Shown piece after piece: positions 53,810 to 61,901 of a stretch of DNA of 64,000 bases (positions are counted from its first letter, which is position 1; every line of letters starts with the position of its first letter). A program made the position numbers and the translations under genes. The notes beneath the pieces were generated by a model that was not told the origin of the DNA, did not search any database, and saw nothing but the letters and a program-made list of their open reading frames with translations. The stretch is from positions 1 to 64,000 of the forward strand of contig NZ_ANAH02000014.1 of the NCBI RefSeq assembly GCF_000335475.2, in the 5' to 3' direction. Origin of the DNA: Cystobacter fuscus DSM 2262. Its GTDB lineage: Bacteria; Myxococcota; Myxococcia; Myxococcales; Myxococcaceae.

Positions 53810-55255
53810 ATGTCTGATTCCAGCTCCTCGTTCCTCCACGTTGCCTTCTCCGCTGGACTCCGCATCGAACAGGGCGAGGACGGTCCTCGGCTCTGGTCTC
53901 AGGATGAACCCCTCGCCCTGGGGGTCCTGCCACGGGCAATCTGGGATGCCTTCACATTGCTCGTGGGAGGGAGCGTTTCCGAGGAGGCACTCGTCGGGCA
54001 GGTGGAGCGGGCGGGAGGATTCCAGGCCGTGGTGTTCCTGCATGTCATCCTGGCGAAGCTCGCGCGGCGAGGCGCTCTTCGCTATCTCGTCCAGGGTCCC
54101 GTGGGAACACTCGCCACCCTGGAGCCGCTCTCTCCTCGGTTCGAGCTGTCGTCCCAGCCGCTGGCCTCGGTGCGGCGGCTCCGGCTCTCGCGCTTCGCGC
54201 ATGTCCGGAGGGATGGAGAGGCGTTGGTCCTCGAGAGCCCTCGTGCTCATGGCCGGGTGGTGCTTGGCCATGCGGCCGCCCTGGCGCTCCTGGCCGGGCT
54301 CGCGATGCCCACGACGCCTGACGCCGCGGTGGAGCGGCTCGCTCCTCACGAAGTCCCCGCCGCCCTGACCCTGTTGGAACTCCTCTTCCGCACGGGCTTC
54401 GTCCTGGCCGCGGAGTCCGATGGGAGCACCGAGGAGGAGCGCCGCCCCGCCCTGGCCCTCTGGGAGTTTCACGATCTGCTCTTCCATGCGGGCTCCCGCC
54501 GACGGCTCTACGGGCGGCGCGTGGGCGGCACCTACCGTCTGGCGGGTACGGTCGCCCCGCTTCCCGCGGTCCCTCCTCCCTCCGAGCCGGCCATCGCGCT
54601 GCCCCGCCCGGATCTCGCGCTGCTGGCGCGGAGTGATCCACCCCTCGTCGAGGCCATGGAGCGCCGCCGCTCCCACCGGGAGCCTGGAGCGCGGGGCGTC
54701 ACGCTCGCCCACCTGGGAGAGCTTCTGTTCCGGTGCGCGCGTGTGAGGCAGGTGCGTCCAGGCGAGCGCGATGAGGAGTCCAGTCGTCCCCATCCCTCCG
54801 GTGGCGCCCGCTATCCCCTGGAGACCTACGTCGTCGTGGGTCAGTGTGAGGGGCTGGAGCCCGGCCTCTATCATCATGATGCCGCCGGTCACCGGCTCGA
54901 GCAGCGCGGCGGGATGACTCCCACCGTGCGGGCCCTGCTGGCGGATGCCCAGGTGGGCTCGCATCCGCCGCGGGTGTTGTTGATCCTCGCGGCCCGGTTC
55001 GCACGGACTTCCTTCAAGTACGAGTCCATCGCCTACGCGCTCATCCTCAAGGAAGCGGGCGTCCTGCTCCAGTCCCTCTCACTGGCCGCCACGGCCATGG
55101 GACTCGCCGCCTGTGTGGTGGGGCGTGGTAACCCGGAACTTTTCGAGCACGCTGCCGCGACGGAGGGCGTGGCGGAGTCCTCGGTCGCGGAGTTCGCGAT
55201 CCACGGATGTACTCCCGAGGGGCGGCCCTTGGCAGAGCCTCACTCCAGGCCCTAA
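53810..55255 (+). CDS. SagB-type azoline dehydrogenase
   Basis: 481 aa, ATG 53810 with AAGG just upstream (a GTG at 53801 is possible). The C-terminal 220 residues are the FMN-dependent nitroreductase fold of SagB/McbC oxidases: RRRSHREPG, SRPHPSGGARYPLETYVV, LEPGLYHHDAAGHRLEQ and FKYESIAYALILKEAGVLLQ. It oxidises azolines made by YcaO to azoles. The N-terminal 220 residues are a SagB-associated helical region. No mutation in a visible key residue. Confidence 0.9.
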   Translation: MSDSSSSFLHVAFSAGLRIEQGEDGPRLWSQDEPLALGVLPRAIWDAFTLLVGGSVSEEALVGQVERAGGFQAVVFLHVILAKLARRGALRYLVQGPVGTLATLEPLSPRFELSSQPLASVRRLRLSRFAHVRRDGEALVLESPRAHGRVVLGHAAALALLAGLAMPTTPDAAVERLAPHEVPAALTLLELLFRTGFVLAAESDGSTEEERRPALALWEFHDLLFHAGSRRRLYGRRVGGTYRLAGTVAPLPAVPPPSEPAIALPRPDLALLARSDPPLVEAMERRRSHREPGARGVTLAHLGELLFRCARVRQVRPGERDEESSRPHPSGGARYPLETYVVVGQCEGLEPGLYHHDAAGHRLEQRGGMTPTVRALLADAQVGSHPPRVLLILAARFARTSFKYESIAYALILKEAGVLLQSLSLAATAMGLAACVVGRGNPELFEHAAATEGVAESSVAEFAIHGCTPEGRPLAEPHSRP

Positions 55256-55286
55256 CGTCCGGCGCCGCCCAACAACGGAGAGACCG

Positions 55287-58200
55287 ATGACCGCGGGGAG
55301 CGTTGGAGAGGCTGCCAGTTCCAGCAACGTGAGCACGCCTGACGAGATCTTCCCGCCGGGATACCGGCTCGGCCGGTATGAGATTCTTCAGCGCGTGGGC
55401 GTCGGCGGCATGGGAGTTGTCTATCAAGCGCGTGACACCGAGCGCGGCACGATCGTGGCGCTCAAGACATTGCACCGGCTGGAGCCAGGCGCGCTGCTGC
55501 GGCTGAAGAACGAGTTCCGGTTCATGGCGAACGTGAACCACCCGAACCTCGTGTCGCTCCATGAGCTGATGTCGGTGGACGATCGCTGGTTCTTCACCAT
55601 GGAGTACATCGACGGGGAGGATTTCTGGGTGCGGCTGCAGCGGGCCGTCCAGGAGAACGCAGGGGCCACCGCCTTCCCGCCCTCCCACACGGTCACCTCC
55701 GTGAAGGACCTCAACCAGGACGCGACCGCCACCATGGCGAGTGTCCCGGAGTCCTCGCCCGGCTCGGAGAACGGCCCGGGCGCCGCGGCGTTCGCGGAGG
55801 CTCCGCCCCGGCCCCTGCTGCCAGCCGAGGAGATCCGGCACATCTTCCGGCAGATCGCCCTCGCCATCGACGCACTGCACTCCGCCAGGCGGCTCCACTG
55901 TGACATCAAGCCTCGCAACGTCCTCCTGGCGCGCGACGGGCGGGTGGTGCTCGTGGACTTTGGCCTGTCGAAGAACCGCGCGGAGCCGAGTGTGAGCGAG
56001 CTGGCCGGTACCCCCGCCTACATCTCACCCGAGCAGATCGCCGGGCTGCCCGCCTCCGAAGCCAGCGACTGGTTCTCCTTCGGGGTGATGCTCTACGAGA
56101 CACTCACCGGGAGAAAGGCCTTCTCGCGCAGCCGGCTGATGGGGGCGAAGGCCCTGAGCGAGCCGCCGTCCCTTCCTCCCTCGAATGAGGTGCCGGAGGA
56201 TCTGGGCACGCTGTGCCGCGCGCTGCTGCAGCGCGACCCCTCCCTGCGGCCCAAGGGGCACGAGGTGCTGGCCCTGCTGGGGCAGGCCACGGGCGCGCCA
56301 CTCGAGGCGGCGTCTCGGGACGGCGGCTTGATTGGCCGCGAGGAGCACCTCGCCGCCCTGTGGGACGCCTACACGGCCGTGGGAATCGGCGGTCGGACGG
56401 TCGTCGTCCACGTCCACGGCCTGTCCGGCATGGGCAAGACGGCGCTCGTGCACCGCTTCTTCGCGGCCATCGGCGAGCAGCGGGGCGCCATCGTCCTCAG
56501 CGGGCGGTGCTACGAGCGCGAATCCGTCCCCTACAAGGCATTCGATCCGCTCATCGACGCGCTCGCCCGCTACCTGCAAACCCTGCCCCTGGCCGAGGCT
56601 CAGGCGCTGGCACCCCAGCACCTCCCCGAGCTGCTGCGCATCTTTCCCGTGCTGCGCCAGGTGGAGGCCTTCTCTCGCGTGGAGCCCAGCCCCACGGACT
56701 CGGGCCGAGATCAACAAGAGCTCCGCCTGCGAGCCTTCCGCGGATTCAAGGAGCTGTTGGCGCGCCTGGCCCAGAACAACCGGGTGGTCCTCCACATCGA
56801 TGATCTCCAGTGGGGTGATCAGGACAGCATCATCGCGTTGGGCGAGTTGATCGATCCGCCGGACGCTCCGCGGCTGCTGCTGCTGTGCGGCTACCGCACG
56901 GGGGAAGGGGAGGCCGCGGGATTGCTCGTGGCGCACCGTGCACGCGGCGCCGTGTTGGAGAACCCGCTCGATGTGCGCGAGGTGGTCCTCGGTCCCCTCA
57001 CGGAGGAGCAATCGCGTCAGCTCGCGGCCACCTTGCTTCAGGTGGACGTGACGGATCCCCGAGTTCACGCCATCGCCCGGGAGGCGCACGGGAGCCCCTT
57101 CTTCGTCGAGGAACTGGTTCAGTACACGCGCTCGCGGGGCGCACAGGGGCCAGAGCTGGCCTCGGTGTCGCTGGATCAGGTGGTGCTGAGCCGGGTGGCG
57201 CAACTGCCCGAGCACGTGCGCCGCCTCCTGGAGTTGGTGGCCGTGGCGGGCAGGCCGGTGGAGCAGGGGCTCGTGTCGGACGCGGCCGGGATTCAAACGG
57301 ACCCGCAGGCCCCATGGACCCTCCTGCGCTCCACCAACCTGGTTCGCACCCGGGGGGCGCGGGCGGAGGATCTGGTGGAGTGCTATCACGATCGGATCCG
57401 TGAGAGCGTTTCCAACCACCTGCCGGCGCTGGTGCTCACGGGGCACCACCTGAAGCTCGCCACGCTCCTGGAGAACAGGGGAGGGGCGGAGCCGGAGATC
57501 CTGGCGCTGCACTTCCGGGGCGCCGGTGTACGCGAGAAGGCCGGGCGCTACGCGGCCATGGCTGGCGATCGCGCCGCGAGTGCGCTCGCGTTCGAGCGCG
57601 CCGCTCAACTGTACCGGGACGCGCTGGAGTGCCTGCCCGGGGAAGCGGCGTTGGTGGAGAAGCGGGCGGACGCGCTCGTCAACGCGGGCCGGTGCGCGGA
57701 GGCCGCGCCGCTGTATCTCGATGCGGCGCGGAATGCTCGACCCGAGGAGGCGCTCGAGTTGCGCCGACGCGCCGCCGAGCAGTACCTGATCAGCGGGTGC
57801 ATGCGGGAGGGGACCGAGGTCCTCAGGCCGCTGGTGATCGAGCTGGGGCTGCCGTACCCGGCGACGATCCAGGAGGCGTTGCAGGGAATCATCGAGCACT
57901 CCATCCAGTTGCAGGGCGGAGGTTATCGGCTCAAGGAGCAGCCGGACGGAGCGGGCTCGCCGTCGTTGCTGCGCCAGGCGGATGTGGCCTGGAGCGCGTC
58001 CAAGGGCCTGGGCTCGGTGGACATCCTGCGAGGGGGCTACTACAGCACTCGCAGTACGCTGCTCTCCGCCCAGGCGGGAGACGCCCGGCGCACCGCGCGC
58101 GGGTTGGCCATTCTCGGGCTGGTCACCGTGGCGCGCGCCACGCCCGCGGATGTCGAGGCGGGCAACCACATGTTCGCCGAGGGCGAGCGCCTTCTGCGCG

Positions 58201-59126
58201 CTTTGGGCGACGAGCCGTATCTGACGGGTTTGTACAAGGTGACGCGTGGCACGGCGGAGATGTCGCTGGGTCACTGGCGTGTCGCGGAGCGCCTGCTCAC
58301 GGAGGGCGACGAGCTCTTGCAGGAGCGCTGCGCGGGCATCGCGTGGGAGCTCAGCCAGGCACGCATGTGCGTCGTCTACTCGCTCTCCCAGCTGGGATTG
58401 CTCCGGGAGGCGGCGAGCCGGGGGAATCGCTGGCTGAGGAGCGCCGAGGAGACGGGGGATCTGTTCGGCGGGGTCTCGCTGGAGATCCACACGAGCGATG
58501 CCTTGCTGGCGGCGGATCAGCCGGAGGCCGCGCTCGAGCAGCTCCGGCGAGCGCTCTCCAAGTGGTCCTCGGAGTTGTTCACGCCCCAGAACCTGTATGG
58601 GGTCGTGGATTCGGCGAAGTGCGAGCTGTACAAGGGAGATGCCGCCGCGGCCTGGAAGGTCCTGGATGGCGCGTGGGAGACGGCGCTCGCCGCCAATGCC
58701 ATGGGCTGGCAGTTCACCCGCGTGCAGGGACTGCACTTCCACGCGGGAGCCGCGCTGGCGCTGGCGTGTCAGCGGCCCTCGGAGCGGGAGCGGATGCTGG
58801 CGAGCGTCTCCCAGGATACGCAGCAGTTGCGGCAGGAGGGCCGGCACTACTCACGCGCGTCGGCCGCGCTCCTCCAGGCCGGCGTGGCCATGACGCGGGG
58901 ACAGCCCGAGGAGGCGCTCCGTGAGCTGGAGGCGGCGATCGCGGGCTTCACCGAGGCGGACATGGCGCTCCATGTCGCTTGCGCGTGCTGGCACAAGGGG
59001 CGGTTGCTCGGCGGAGACGAGGGGCGGGCGCTCGTCGCCGAGGCGGAGGCCGTGATGCATGAGCAGGGCATCCGCCACGCCGAGCGCTGGGTGGACGTGT
59101 TCGCACCCGGCTTCTCCATGCGATGA
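55287..59126 (+). CDS. Ser/Thr kinase-AAA ATPase-TPR regulator
   Basis: 1279 aa from ATG 55287 (GGAGAG five to six bases upstream). Kinase domain (about 30-340: GVGGMGVV, VALKTL, HCDIKPRN, VDFGLSK; HCD instead of HRD is a tolerated variant), with an acidic/Thr-rich insertion before the catalytic loop. Then a MalT/AAA-type ATPase (Walker A GLSGMGKT about residue 378; Walker B LHIDDLQWGDQD about 505), then TPR-like helices to the end. No membrane segment or DNA-binding domain. Such proteins are signal integrators in myxobacteria; its stop overlaps the LanM start (ATGA), so it probably regulates the RiPP pathway. Confidence 0.9.
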   Translation: MTAGSVGEAASSSNVSTPDEIFPPGYRLGRYEILQRVGVGGMGVVYQARDTERGTIVALKTLHRLEPGALLRLKNEFRFMANVNHPNLVSLHELMSVDDRWFFTMEYIDGEDFWVRLQRAVQENAGATAFPPSHTVTSVKDLNQDATATMASVPESSPGSENGPGAAAFAEAPPRPLLPAEEIRHIFRQIALAIDALHSARRLHCDIKPRNVLLARDGRVVLVDFGLSKNRAEPSVSELAGTPAYISPEQIAGLPASEASDWFSFGVMLYETLTGRKAFSRSRLMGAKALSEPPSLPPSNEVPEDLGTLCRALLQRDPSLRPKGHEVLALLGQATGAPLEAASRDGGLIGREEHLAALWDAYTAVGIGGRTVVVHVHGLSGMGKTALVHRFFAAIGEQRGAIVLSGRCYERESVPYKAFDPLIDALARYLQTLPLAEAQALAPQHLPELLRIFPVLRQVEAFSRVEPSPTDSGRDQQELRLRAFRGFKELLARLAQNNRVVLHIDDLQWGDQDSIIALGELIDPPDAPRLLLLCGYRTGEGEAAGLLVAHRARGAVLENPLDVREVVLGPLTEEQSRQLAATLLQVDVTDPRVHAIAREAHGSPFFVEELVQYTRSRGAQGPELASVSLDQVVLSRVAQLPEHVRRLLELVAVAGRPVEQGLVSDAAGIQTDPQAPWTLLRSTNLVRTRGARAEDLVECYHDRIRESVSNHLPALVLTGHHLKLATLLENRGGAEPEILALHFRGAGVREKAGRYAAMAGDRAASALAFERAAQLYRDALECLPGEAALVEKRADALVNAGRCAEAAPLYLDAARNARPEEALELRRRAAEQYLISGCMREGTEVLRPLVIELGLPYPATIQEALQGIIEHSIQLQGGGYRLKEQPDGAGSPSLLRQADVAWSASKGLGSVDILRGGYYSTRSTLLSAQAGDARRTARGLAILGLVTVARATPADVEAGNHMFAEGERLLRALGDEPYLTGLYKVTRGTAEMSLGHWRVAERLLTEGDELLQERCAGIAWELSQARMCVVYSLSQLGLLREAASRGNRWLRSAEETGDLFGGVSLEIHTSDALLAADQPEAALEQLRRALSKWSSELFTPQNLYGVVDSAKCELYKGDAAAAWKVLDGAWETALAANAMGWQFTRVQGLHFHAGAALALACQRPSERERMLASVSQDTQQLRQEGRHYSRASAALLQAGVAMTRGQPEEALRELEAAIAGFTEADMALHVACACWHKGRLLGGDEGRALVAEAEAVMHEQGIRHAERWVDVFAPGFSMR

Positions 59127-61900
59127 GGGAAGAGCCCACGGCTCCGCTGCATGCCCGGGTGGCGCGACTCGCCTCCAGGGTGGCCCCGGCGGGTGCCGTG
59201 CCGGGGTGGGAGCGTGAACTCGCGCTCTGGTTGGAGGAGGCCTCGCGGGCCGAGGGCGAGGCCGTCATGGCCTGGAACGCCAGCCCGGAAGAGGCCGCGC
59301 TGGGACCGCTCCTCGTCGCCGCTGGTGCGGCCCTCACGCGCCAGCTCGCGCACGTGGACGTGAGAATGCTCCCTTCCGCGCATGGGGCGCTCGTGGGGCT
59401 CCTCTCCCGCCGTCTCGTGGCCGCGTGCGCCCAGGTGCTGGCGTACGAGCGCCGGGCCATCGAGGCCGTGTCCGGTGGCCCCGCTCCGCTCGATGCGAGC
59501 ACGATGGGGTGGCTGCAGCGGCTGGAGGCGTACCCCGTCCTCGCCGCTCTTCTGACACGGCGCATGTTGGATTGGCGGGTGCATGTCGGCGAGATGCTGT
59601 CGCGGCTCGCCGTGGATTCGGAGCTGCTGGGGAGGACGCTCTTCCACGGTGCTCCCGTGCCGGTGCTCGCTGGCGTCCTTGGAGATCTCGGCGACCTGCA
59701 CGGTGGCCGTTCGGTGGCGGTCCTCCAGTTCGAGGGAGGGCTTCGCGCCGTCTACAAGCCGAAGGATCTGCGCATCACGCGCGGGGTCCAGGAGTTCTGC
59801 GCCTTCCTGAACGAGCGGGGGCTGCCCCTGTCCTTGCACGTCCGCGAGGTCCTCTGCCGTGAAGGCTACACGTGGGAGGAGTTCGTTCCGGCGGGGCCCT
59901 GTGAGAGCGCCGCCGCGGCCGGGCGGTTCTATTTCCGTATGGGAATGCTCGTGCGCCTGCTGCAACTGTTGGAGGGGCGGGACTTCTGGCTCGACAACGT
60001 GGTGGCGGCGGGGGAGTTCCCGGTGCTCGTGGACCTGGAGATGGTGCTTCAACCCCGCCGGCGCATGTCCGCGGAGCCGCTGGCCTCGAGGTTGGCGGAG
60101 GAGCGCCTCCACGAGTCGGTGGCCCTGCTCGGCATCCTCGCCGCGCCTCTGGCCATTGCTCCGGGTGTCCCCGCGGAGGATGTCGGGGCGCTGGCGACGC
60201 CACGCGTTTTCATGAGCCCGTTACGGCGGGGCCACGCCCGCTGGACGCACGATGCGCATGCTCCGATGCTGGCGGGTGAGCCCGTGAGGGCCGTGGAGCA
60301 CCTCGAGGCCCTCCTGGATGGGTACCGGGCGATGCACGCCCGGTTGTTCGCGAGCCGCCACGAGTTGCTCGAGGCCGGAAGTCCGCTCGCGCGGATGGCC
60401 GGGCCGCCCGTCCGGTACATCCACCGGGATACCTGGTCGTGTCACCGGCTCATCCAGGCCGGGTTGGCACCGGCGCTGCTGAGCCAGCAGGAGCGCCGCG
60501 AGGAGGCCTTCTCCAGTCTGCTCCGCGCGGCCCGTGCCCACCCGGAGGCGGAGGCGGAAGGCCGGGTGGTGCGGGCGGAGGTGGACGCCATGCGCTGGCT
60601 GGACGTGCCCTACTTCCTCTGTCATGCCGATAGCGATGCGCTGCTGGGCGCCGACGGGCAGTTGCTCCAGGCGGGCTTCTTCGAAGGCGATGCGTTCTCT
60701 CGTCTGCGGCGGCGCATCCGGGAACTGGATGTGTTTCCGCTCGGGCGGCATGAGGACTTGCTGCGCTCGACGCTCGCGACCGGACGGCATGCCCTGGCTC
60801 CTTTGGATCCGGTCCGGGCCGAAGAGGAGTCCTCCCCGGATTGGCTGGCGGAGGCCATCGGCGTCGGGGACACCCTGCTGGGTGAGGCGATCTCCGCGGG
60901 GGGCGCGTTGGCCTGGTTGGGAATGACATACCAGCCGCTCCACGATCTCTGGCAGTTGGATGTCCTGCCCGCGGACCTGCTGACGGGCTCGGCGGGAATC
61001 GCCCTCGTGCTCGCGAACCTCTACAGGGTGAGTGGCCTCGAGCGTTTCCGGGCCGCGGCACTTGGAGCGCTCGAGCCGGTGCGGTGGGCCGTTGCACATG
61101 CCGGCTCCTCCACCGCGCCTCTCATCGAGACCGGTGCGTTCCGTGGCCTTGGAGCACAGCTCCATGCGCTGCACCAATGCGGCATCGTCCTGGAGGCGCC
61201 GGAGCTTCAGGCGTTGGCGAGGACTCGTCTCGCCGCGCTTCCGCTGGAGGCACTCCTCGCGAGGACCTCTCTCGACGTGGTGTCGGGCATGACGGGCTTG
61301 CTGCTGGTCCTGCTCGCCTCCGATGAACTCGGGGCCGCTCGGCTCGTGGTCGAGGTGCTGGAGCAGCGGCTCGCGACGGGCGCCGTGCCTCCGCCGTGGC
61401 CGGGCTCTGGCACCTTGGACGGACTGCCTCCCCTGGCCGAAGGCCTGGAGCTGTGTGCCGGACGTGTGGAGAAGCGGCTCGGCTCGGCGCCGCGGTGGCG
61501 GCGCTTCGCGCCACGGGAGCGTGACACCCTCGGCGCCCTGCTGACCCGGCTCGCCATGGCGCGCGAACAAGGACAACCCGGCGGCTCGCTCCGTCCTCGA
61601 GTGCTGCGCGCGCTCGAGGAGGCTCACGCCGCGTCCTCGGTGGCCGTCCAGCTGGATGCCATCGAGCTCGCCCTGGACGCGGCCCAGACGTGGGAGGACG
61701 CCGCGCTCACCTCACGCGCACGGCGATTCGGGGCCGCACTGCTCGCGAGGCGCCGTCTCCGCGGGCGCTGGTTCCCCGAGCGCCTCGAGGCGGATGTGCA
61801 TCAGCTCTCGGCCATCTGGGGGCTGTCCGCCGTGGCGCACGCCTTCCTGCGCCTGCACGAGCCTCGGGTGCCCTCGCCGCGGCTGCTCGCGCCGCCTTGA
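59123..61900 (+). CDS. lanM: LanM-type lanthipeptide synthetase, degenerate cyclase
   Basis: 925 aa class II synthetase. N-terminal dehydratase (kinase-like/lyase; DUF4135): LRAVYKPKDLRI (Lys212), YTWEEFVPAGPCES, then EGRDFWLDNVV (Asp287, Asn292) and VLVDLEM (Asp304, Glu306). The usual DlHfEN is here DFWLDN, so His is replaced by Trp289. C-terminal LanC-like half (about 600-920): LLTGSAGIALVLANL, GAFRGLGAQLHALHQCG, SLDVVSGMTGLLLVLL and IWGLSAVAHAFLRLHEP. The Cys-(Cys-His) zinc ligands (sWCxG and CHG motifs) are absent, so ring closure may not be catalysed or may depend on another protein. Its start overlaps the kinase-AAA stop (ATGA). Confidence 0.85.
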   Translation: MREEPTAPLHARVARLASRVAPAGAVPGWERELALWLEEASRAEGEAVMAWNASPEEAALGPLLVAAGAALTRQLAHVDVRMLPSAHGALVGLLSRRLVAACAQVLAYERRAIEAVSGGPAPLDASTMGWLQRLEAYPVLAALLTRRMLDWRVHVGEMLSRLAVDSELLGRTLFHGAPVPVLAGVLGDLGDLHGGRSVAVLQFEGGLRAVYKPKDLRITRGVQEFCAFLNERGLPLSLHVREVLCREGYTWEEFVPAGPCESAAAAGRFYFRMGMLVRLLQLLEGRDFWLDNVVAAGEFPVLVDLEMVLQPRRRMSAEPLASRLAEERLHESVALLGILAAPLAIAPGVPAEDVGALATPRVFMSPLRRGHARWTHDAHAPMLAGEPVRAVEHLEALLDGYRAMHARLFASRHELLEAGSPLARMAGPPVRYIHRDTWSCHRLIQAGLAPALLSQQERREEAFSSLLRAARAHPEAEAEGRVVRAEVDAMRWLDVPYFLCHADSDALLGADGQLLQAGFFEGDAFSRLRRRIRELDVFPLGRHEDLLRSTLATGRHALAPLDPVRAEEESSPDWLAEAIGVGDTLLGEAISAGGALAWLGMTYQPLHDLWQLDVLPADLLTGSAGIALVLANLYRVSGLERFRAAALGALEPVRWAVAHAGSSTAPLIETGAFRGLGAQLHALHQCGIVLEAPELQALARTRLAALPLEALLARTSLDVVSGMTGLLLVLLASDELGAARLVVEVLEQRLATGAVPPPWPGSGTLDGLPPLAEGLELCAGRVEKRLGSAPRWRRFAPRERDTLGALLTRLAMAREQGQPGGSLRPRVLRALEEAHAASSVAVQLDAIELALDAAQTWEDAALTSRARRFGAALLARRRLRGRWFPERLEADVHQLSAIWGLSAVAHAFLRLHEPRVPSPRLLAPP

Positions 61901-61901
61901 G

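Noticed and set aside
56025..58847. 940-codon open frame on the - strand
   Set aside because: Opposite the kinase-AAA-TPR gene; no family motifs.
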